Source: Oscillospiraceae bacterium (GTDB taxonomy: Bacteria; Bacillota; Clostridia; Oscillospirales; Oscillospiraceae). Taken from it: a DNA stretch of 46,086 nucleotides. The first letter of the stretch is position 1. Every line of letters starts with the position of its first letter. The notes under the pieces are model-generated. The model worked only from the letters and a program-made list of their open reading frames with translations. It was not told where the DNA came from and did not search any database. Below are positions 41,157-46,086 of this stretch, piece after piece. The stretch covers positions 1 to 46,086 of the forward strand of contig JAFXUU010000049.1 of assembly GCA_017524845.1 (NCBI GenBank), given 5' to 3'. A program made the translations under genes and the position numbers.

Positions 41157-42299
41157 TCAGAAACCGAGCTGCTCTCTTGTTAGCTCAACGCCGTAGATGG
41201 TCTTGTAGAAATCCAGGGCCACGGCTTCCAGCTCCTCGTCGCTGAAGCGCTCGGGGTACATGCAGTGGATCATCCAGAGGACGCCCAGCTTGATGCTCAG
41301 GCTCGGGAACATCCACAGGTCCATGGCGCAGGGGGATTCGTAAACGTGGCCGTTCTTCACGGCGGTGAGGTCGGCGTTGGCGGGGTCTTCGATGGTGCTC
41401 TCCAGGGTATAATCCCGGCTGGTGAGGTTGTTGGCCATGAAGATGAAATCCGGATCCCATTCCATGACGCGCTCCATGCCGCCTTGGGCCCACAGCTCGC
41501 CCCGGCCGAAATCGGCGGCGGGGTTGATGCCTCCGGCCAGCTCGATAGCCATGCCCTGCAGCATGGTGTCCGGCGCGGTGGAGCCCACGTACTGGCCAAG
41601 GAAGATGGCCGTCTTTTTCTCGCTCTCGGGGATATCCTTCGTGAGATCCTCCGCCATTTTGGTCAGAGAATCATAGTAATCCAGGATCTCCCGAGCACGC
41701 TCCTGGCGGTTGAAGGCCAGGCCGAACATCTCGATGGCGTGCTTCATCTCCGCTTCGTCCTCGATGCGCAGGGCCAGCACGGGGATGCCCACGCTCTCGA
41801 TGGTCTCGATGAGCTTGCTGTTCCACTTCATCACCACCACGTCGGGCTCCAGCTCGATGATGGCCTCGGCGCTGGTGTTGCCGTCCCGCTTCAGGGAACC
41901 GCCGTTGGCCAGCTCCGGGTTCAGCATCAGGCAGAACTTGTCGGTAATCTCATTGACCAGCAGGTCGTCGATGTCCATGCAGATATAGTTCTTGACGCCC
42001 CAGCCCGCCACGACGCGCTCTACGTTTTTGGGCACCTCGACCTCCCGGCCGATGGAGTCGATGACGGTGATGGTATCCTTCTCAGGGGCGGGCGCTTCCG
42101 TGGGGGCGGGGGCCTCCGTGACAGGCGCTTCCGTGGGGGCGGGGGCCTCCGTTGCGGGGGCCTGCGTCGCCGGGGCCTGGGCAGCGGGGGCGGAAGCGGG
42201 GGCCTGCGTCGCCGGGGCCTGTGCGGAGCCGCCGCCGGCGCAGGTGGCCAGGCCGAACAGGAGGCAGAGGGCGAGGAGGAGCGCGGTCAGTCGTTTCAT
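41157..42299 (-). CDS. Substrate-binding lipoprotein of corrinoid/iron-chelate importer
   Basis: A 380-aa lipoprotein. Signal peptide with lipobox LATC (Cys about 20 from the ATG at 42299), then an Ala/Pro/Thr-rich linker of APATQAPA and TEAPAPTEAP repeats (about residues 25-75), then a BtuF/FecB-type domain beginning TVIDSIGREVEVPKNVERVV. The ATG at 42308 is rejected because it abuts the AAAGGA Shine-Dalgarno. It captures the ligand outside the membrane for the following permease/ATPase. First gene after the cobalamin riboswitch. Confidence 0.92.
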   Translation of the reverse strand: MKRLTALLLALCLLFGLATCAGGGSAQAPATQAPASAPAAQAPATQAPATEAPAPTEAPVTEAPAPTEAPAPEKDTITVIDSIGREVEVPKNVERVVAGWGVKNYICMDIDDLLVNEITDKFCLMLNPELANGGSLKRDGNTSAEAIIELEPDVVVMKWNSKLIETIESVGIPVLALRIEDEAEMKHAIEMFGLAFNRQERAREILDYYDSLTKMAEDLTKDIPESEKKTAIFLGQYVGSTAPDTMLQGMAIELAGGINPAADFGRGELWAQGGMERVMEWDPDFIFMANNLTSRDYTLESTIEDPANADLTAVKNGHVYESPCAMDLWMFPSLSIKLGVLWMIHCMYPERFSDEELEAVALDFYKTIYGVELTREQLGF

Positions 42300-42388
42300 G
42301 GGGATCATCCTTTCTTTTCGCTGCGGCGGCGTACGATCCCGGCGCGGGATGCGCGCCGGGAACCGTATGGCGCAGCCAGATTATATCG

Positions 42389-42425
42389 CCGCAAAAAGAA
42401 AGCCGCTTTCCGGGCGGAAAGCGGC
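42389..42425 (-). terminator. Riboswitch-controlled terminator
   Basis: Minus strand: AGCCGCTTTCC pairs with GGAAAGCGGCT (11 bp, short GCCC loop), then TTCTTTTTG. It lies between the riboswitch and the lipoprotein start, fitting transcription attenuation. Confidence 0.88.
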
Positions 42426-42504
42426 TGCACCGACATGGGGAAAGAGGCCTGCGCGAGCGCAAGCCGGGTTCCTGGTCAGATGAAGTACTTTCTGCGGAAG
42501 ATAT

Positions 42505-42690
42505 TCACCGTTCCTTCCAAGCAGGTCTCCTGGCTTGCGGATCTCCGCGGCGCTGCGCCTTCTCATCCTTTGCGGACAATGGCCCTTGCAGCCCGCTCCC
42601 CGTTTACAGTGACCGGATCGCTGAGGATTTGCACCTCATTCCCTATTATCCTCCCCCGAACGGGAGGCACTCGGAAAGTGATATGAAGTT
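42505..42690 (-). ncRNA. Cobalamin riboswitch
   Basis: Minus strand shows the conserved cobalamin elements in order: GAGTGCC, ATAATAGGGAA, GAGGTGCAAATCC, GGTCACTGTAAACGGGGAGC and, at the 3' side, the B12 box AAGCCAGGAGACCTGC (around 42518-42535). Together with the following terminator this predicts shut-off of the importer (and possibly the nitrogenase-like genes) when corrinoid is plentiful. Confidence 0.93.
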
Positions 42691-42901
42691 GTGATACGGT
42701 AACGTGAGGCTGTATCAAGAATAACGGCTCACCGGCTCAATTACAATTGGCGTTAGTGTCAATAATATTAACTACAAATGGCATAAATTTGTGCTATACC
42801 TACAAATCGCGGCGATCCTCTCCAAACGGAGGCCCTCCCGGAAACCGTGGACGGAGCGAGCGGCGCCGCTGGGAATGATTAACAAAAAGTTCACAGAAAA
42901 A

Positions 42902-42943
42902 TTAGCACTCCCCTATTGACAGTGCTAATTTCGAGGCTATAAT
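42902..42943 (+). promoter_or_regulatory. CIRCE operator overlapping the hsp20 promoter
   Basis: TTAGCACTC (42902-42910), 9-bp spacer, CAGTGCTAA (42920-42928): the HrcA operator with one mismatch. TTGACA (42916-42921), 16 bp, TATAAT (42938-42943) overlaps it, so HrcA would block this promoter. The stretch 42700-42900 holds no recognised gene. Confidence 0.88.
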
Positions 42944-43038
42944 AGGAGCCGAACAAAGGAACAGAGATCGAATGAAGGACCTCCGCTCCCGATGCTCAGG
43001 TAACAAAACAGCGTGCATATCAAAAGGAGGTATGACTT

Positions 43039-43482
43039 ATGTTGCCGAGTATTTTTGGAGAGAATTTGTTTGACGACTGGTTCGACTTCCCATCCCTCAG
43101 GGAACTGCGGAACATCGACCGCAGGCTCTATGGGCGGAACGCCGCCAACGAGATGAAGACGGACGTGAAGGAGCATGAGGACCGCTACGAGGTGGACATC
43201 GACCTGCCCGGCTTCAAGAAGGAAGAGATCCAGCTGAACCTGGAGAACGGTTACCTCACCGTCACCGCCGCCAAGGGTCTGGAGAAGGAAGAGGAGAAGA
43301 AGGGCAAGCTCATCCGGCAGGAGCGCTGGGCGGGCACCCTCCAGCGCAGCTTCTACGTCGGGGAGGCCCTGGAGGAGACGGATATCGCCGCCCGCTTTGA
43401 AAACGGCGTCCTGAGCCTGCAGATCCCCAAGAAGGAAGAGAAGAAGCTGCCGGAGAAGAAGACCATCCTCATCGAAGGCTGA
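43039..43482 (+). CDS. Small heat-shock protein Hsp20
   Basis: A 147-aa alpha-crystallin-domain chaperone. The conserved domain covers residues about 37-130 (VDIDLPGFKKEEIQLNLENG; FENGVLSLQIPKK). The N-terminal aromatic-rich segment (FGENLFDDWFDF) is typical for oligomerisation. AAAGGAGG precedes the start. The CIRCE operator places it under HrcA heat-shock control; a strong terminator follows. Confidence 0.95.
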   Translation: MLPSIFGENLFDDWFDFPSLRELRNIDRRLYGRNAANEMKTDVKEHEDRYEVDIDLPGFKKEEIQLNLENGYLTVTAAKGLEKEEEKKGKLIRQERWAGTLQRSFYVGEALEETDIAARFENGVLSLQIPKKEEKKLPEKKTILIEG

Positions 43483-43511
43483 TCCCCGGACAGAAATCGG
43501 ACAAATCATCC

Positions 43512-43549
43512 CGCCCCCGCGGAGCAGAACGCTCCGCGGGGGCGTTTTC
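43512..43549 (+). terminator. Terminator of hsp20
   Basis: 14-bp stem CGCCCCCGCGGAGC with complement, AGAAC loop, TTTTCC tail. Confidence 0.9.
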
Positions 43550-43570
43550 CTTCCGCCGCGCAGGACCGGA

Positions 43571-43598
43571 TTGACAAAGGCGGGGCATATGGTACAAT
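43571..43598 (+). promoter_or_regulatory. Promoter of the esterase gene
   Basis: TTGACA (43571-43576), 16-bp spacer, TACAAT (43593-43598). Confidence 0.7.
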
Positions 43599-43630
43599 CC
43601 GGATAAGAATATAACAAGGAGGCAGCGCCC

Positions 43631-44683
43631 ATGGCCAAGAAGATCGCCTATTCCTACGTGCCGGACCGGGGCTGGACCGGCAGGGGCTTTTCCATCCCCC
43701 ACGGCCCCGTTGCCCCGGAGGACGTCCGTCTCATCCTGGCTCCCAGGGGGCGGGACCCGAAGGAGATCCCCATCCGCAGCGTTGAAGAAAAAGACGGCTG
43801 TCTGGAGATCAGCGTCGAAGAATTCGACTACCGTTCCGGCTGGACCCTTACCGTGGGCGGCGACGCCTACACCCGCCGGGATATGGACGAGGAGCGCTGC
43901 GAGGGCCTGGAGGTCTTCGCCGCCGGGCAGGAGGGGGACGTCCTTTACCGCCTCTATTCCCCCAAGGCAAGCAGCCCCCGGCCTCTCATCCTCTTCCTCC
44001 ACGGGGGCGGCAACGGGGGCACGGACAACATCACCCACGTGGCTGCGGACTACGGCTGCAGCCAGTTCGCTCAAAAATACCCGGACTTCTACGTGTTGGC
44101 GCCGCAGGCCCGGGAGGCGGATTTCCGCATGATGGTCGGCCGCATCGGAAAGATGGATTTCGCCCACAGCGACATGGACGGGGATTTCGGCTGGTCCCGG
44201 CGGTACCTGGGGGCGGTCTGCGACCTCATCCGGGGCATGATCGCCGACGGGCGCGTGGACCGGAAGCGCATCTACGTCACGGGCATGTCCATGGGCGGCG
44301 CGGGCACCCTCCGGGCCATGAGCGTGGGGGCGGACCTCTTTGCCGCGGCGGTGCCCGTCTGTCCCACCATGACGCCGGAGACCTTCGGCATCCTCAAGGG
44401 CCTGCGCCGCGGGAAGCTCTGGATCGCCACCGCCTACGTGGACCACACGATCTACCGGCACAAGTATATCGTGGACGGCATCCTGGCCCTGCGGGACGCG
44501 GGGAACCGGGACGCCCGCCTCACCCTCTACAGCCCGGAGGAGCTGCAGAAATACGGCATCGCCGCCGACCCGGACCTCCCCTATCCGGAGCTTTTCTCGC
44601 AGAACCACATGTCATGGGTGCCCACCTATCACGACGAGCACGGCATCATGAGCTGGCTCACCGAACAGGTGCGGGAGGACTGA
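43631..44683 (+). CDS. Alpha/beta-hydrolase (esterase/depolymerase-like)
   Basis: A 350-aa hydrolase. An N-terminal Ig-like region (residues about 1-100) precedes an alpha/beta-hydrolase domain: oxyanion-hole LFLHGGGNGG, nucleophile elbow GMSMGGAG, and a late DEHG His candidate near residue 336. The architecture resembles PHB-depolymerase/prolyl-oligopeptidase-like esterases. No signal peptide, so probably cytoplasmic. AAGGAGG precedes the ATG. Substrate unknown; carbohydrate or aryl ester hydrolysis is plausible. Confidence 0.85.
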   Translation: MAKKIAYSYVPDRGWTGRGFSIPHGPVAPEDVRLILAPRGRDPKEIPIRSVEEKDGCLEISVEEFDYRSGWTLTVGGDAYTRRDMDEERCEGLEVFAAGQEGDVLYRLYSPKASSPRPLILFLHGGGNGGTDNITHVAADYGCSQFAQKYPDFYVLAPQAREADFRMMVGRIGKMDFAHSDMDGDFGWSRRYLGAVCDLIRGMIADGRVDRKRIYVTGMSMGGAGTLRAMSVGADLFAAAVPVCPTMTPETFGILKGLRRGKLWIATAYVDHTIYRHKYIVDGILALRDAGNRDARLTLYSPEELQKYGIAADPDLPYPELFSQNHMSWVPTYHDEHGIMSWLTEQVRED

Positions 44684-44689
44684 TGCTGC

Positions 44690-44833
44690 TCTTCCGCTGA
44701 AACCAGACAAGGAGTTGCGGGAATGCTTTGCGTCAGCCGAGGCGAAGGACACGGGCGGGCTGTCGTCCGCCAGGGACGCCGGCGAAGGCCGGCGCAAAGA
44801 AGGCAGCAAGGATCTTAATGGAAGCTTCGTATG
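44690..44833. repeat. Dispersed intergenic repeat, copy C
   Basis: Contains GAAACCAGACAAGG, GCGTCAGCCGAGGCGAAGGA, GGGACGCCGGCGAAGG, GCGCAAA and the end ATGGAAGCTTCGTAT. The first part matches copy B, the second copy A. It occupies the gap before the aldo-keto reductase terminator. Confidence 0.68.
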
Positions 44834-44850
44834 ATATCCCGAAAGCCAAA

Positions 44851-44891
44851 GGACCCGGCGCAGTTCAGGCTGCGCCGGGTCCCGTTCTTTT
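44851..44891. terminator. Terminator hairpin between esterase and aldo-keto reductase
   Basis: 13-bp stem GGACCCGGCGCAG with complement, TTCAGG loop; TTCTTTTG follows on the plus strand, a weaker CTTTGG on the minus. Confidence 0.75.
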
Positions 44892-44899
44892 GTTCCGTA

Positions 44900-46009
44900 T
44901 CAGTCGTAGTCGGCGGCGATGGCCTTCAGGGCGTCGATGACGCCGATGTGCTGGGGGCAGGCGGACTCGCACTGGCCGCAGCCCACGCACTGGGAGGCCG
45001 GAGCGCCCTCGGACACCATCTTGTAGAAGCCCAGGGCCCCCGCCCGGTCCCCGTAGACCAGGTCCTTGTTGCGAGCCTGGAAGATATCGGGGATGGCGAT
45101 GGACATGGGACAGCCGGGAACGCAGTAGCGGCAGTTGGTGCAGGGGATGATGGGCCGGGACTTCAGCACCGCCACAGCCTTTTCGATCACGGCCTTCTCC
45201 TTCTCCGACAGGGGGCGGGCGTCCTTCAGGAAGGCGATGTTCTGCTCCATCTGCTCCAGGGTGGACATGCCGCTGAGGACGGTGATGACCCCGTCCAGAG
45301 AGGCGGCGAAGCGCAGGGCCGCTTCCACGGGGTCCAGACCCGCTTCCTCGAAGGGCTTGCGCACGTCGGGGGCCAGGTTTGCCAGGGTGCCGCCCTTCAC
45401 CGGCTCCATGATGACAACGGCCTTATTATGCTTCCGGGCCACTTCCCAGCAACCTCGGGACTGGATTCCGGGGTCCTCCCAGTCGGCATAGTTGATCTGG
45501 AGCTGGATGAAGTCCATGTCCGGATGCTCCGTCAGCACCCGGTCCAGCATTTCGGGGCTGTCGTGGAAGCTGAAACCCAGGTGCTTGATGAGGCCCTCCG
45601 CCTTCCGTTTCTTCAGGAAATCCCAGATGCCAAAATCGTCGAAGGACTTGATCCTGGGCGCGCCGATGTTGTGCAGCAGATAGAAGTCGAAATAGCCCGC
45701 GCCGGTGCGCTCCAGGCTGGTCCAGAACATCTGCTTGGCTTCCTCCGCCGTCTTGGGACCGGCCCAGGCGGGGAGCTTGGTAGCCAGGGTGAAGCTGTCC
45801 CGGGGATAGCGCTCCACCAAGGCGACCTTCGCCGCCGCTTCACTCTTGCCGTTTATATAGCCGTAGGCCGTGTCGAAATAGGTGAAGCCCGCAGCGAGGA
45901 AGGCGTCCACCATCTTCTTGAACTGCTCGATATCCACTTCGCCCTCCAGCATGGGCAGGCGCATGAGGCCGAAGCCCAGCTTGGGCACATTCTTCCAGCT
46001 GTGTTCCAT
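44900..46009 (-). CDS. Aldo-keto reductase with C-terminal ferredoxin motifs
   Basis: A 369-aa protein. Residues 1-280 form an AKR barrel with catalytic-type Asp/Tyr in FDTAYGY, Lys in LATKLP and His in LLHN. The C-terminal domain has two [4Fe-4S] motifs, CTNCRYCVPGCP and CVGCGQCESACP. This fusion is common in anaerobes and probably couples ferredoxin-type electron transfer to carbonyl reduction. The ATG at 46009 follows AGGAGG by eight bases; an earlier in-frame Met lacks an RBS. Substrate unknown. Confidence 0.92.
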   Translation of the reverse strand: MEHSWKNVPKLGFGLMRLPMLEGEVDIEQFKKMVDAFLAAGFTYFDTAYGYINGKSEAAAKVALVERYPRDSFTLATKLPAWAGPKTAEEAKQMFWTSLERTGAGYFDFYLLHNIGAPRIKSFDDFGIWDFLKKRKAEGLIKHLGFSFHDSPEMLDRVLTEHPDMDFIQLQINYADWEDPGIQSRGCWEVARKHNKAVVIMEPVKGGTLANLAPDVRKPFEEAGLDPVEAALRFAASLDGVITVLSGMSTLEQMEQNIAFLKDARPLSEKEKAVIEKAVAVLKSRPIIPCTNCRYCVPGCPMSIAIPDIFQARNKDLVYGDRAGALGFYKMVSEGAPASQCVGCGQCESACPQHIGVIDALKAIAADYD

Positions 46010-46086
46010 TGTAGTTTCCTCCTGTGATTCGTTTGATCTGATTATATAGGGTAGAAGGGAAAAAAGCAACCGCCGCAACTGCGCAC

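Noticed and set aside
42700-42900. Promoter of the riboswitch transcript (TTGACA near 42.76 kb, minus strand)
   Set aside because: No acceptable -10 at 16-18 bp was found, so I do not list it, although a promoter must exist in this stretch.

Overview
The window looks like chromosome from a GC-rich, spore-forming member of the Clostridia, probably an Oscillospirales-type gut anaerobe. Sporulation genes (spmA/spmB, spoVAC, a YtvI-like permease), a clostridial murI-DUF1934-argS operon, an AbrB-type regulator with a zinc finger, a CIRCE-controlled small heat-shock gene and frequent TTG starts behind strong Shine-Dalgarno sites support this. The species is inference. No tRNA, rRNA or CRISPR array was recognised.

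Layout. 1-4.5 kb: a heterodimeric ABC exporter. 4.5-8.9 kb: minus-strand methyltransferase, hotdog thioesterase, FAD-dependent dehydrogenase and a uroporphyrinogen-decarboxylase-family protein, with a six-hairpin block between the last two. 9-13.7 kb: DUF5685 protein, MntP, AI-2E/YtvI permease, then rplU-rpmA-obgE without the usual Prp protease gene. 13.7-19.5 kb: exonuclease, AbrB, spmAB, argS-DUF1934-murI. 19.8-24.1 kb: unknown protein, GNAT, GH3 glycosidase, spoVAC.

24.0-31.1 kb is accessory DNA. The 3' end of spoVAC plus its downstream hairpin recurs three more times (about 26.28, 28.38 and 30.67 kb), with a short extra remnant at 30.61 kb. Each copy follows about 2 kb of unrelated cargo: tandem GNAT and DUF4160/DUF2442-HTH; HAD, uridine-kinase-like and zeta-like kinases; a transposase remnant, Cof-type HAD and vapBC. 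This fits serial insertions into the 3' end of spoVAC, each supplying a new gene end and pushing the old one outward. REP hairpins, a RAYT transposase remnant and the 5' end of a group II intron lie in the distal part.

31-34.7 kb carries a second uroporphyrinogen-decarboxylase-family protein, a metallophosphoesterase and a GAF-CPBP membrane protein. 34.7-42.7 kb is the most striking functional block: a cobalamin riboswitch with terminator precedes a corrinoid/iron-chelate-type ABC importer, followed on the same strand by two nitrogenase component-1-like proteins, a NifH-like reductase and a NifB-like radical SAM protein. All but two junctions overlap or abut. The riboswitch suggests that a nitrogenase-like reductase is tied to corrinoid status. 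42.9-46 kb: CIRCE-controlled Hsp20, an esterase and an aldo-keto reductase with two ferredoxin motifs. A dispersed intergenic repeat occurs at 16.5, 36.4 and 44.7 kb.
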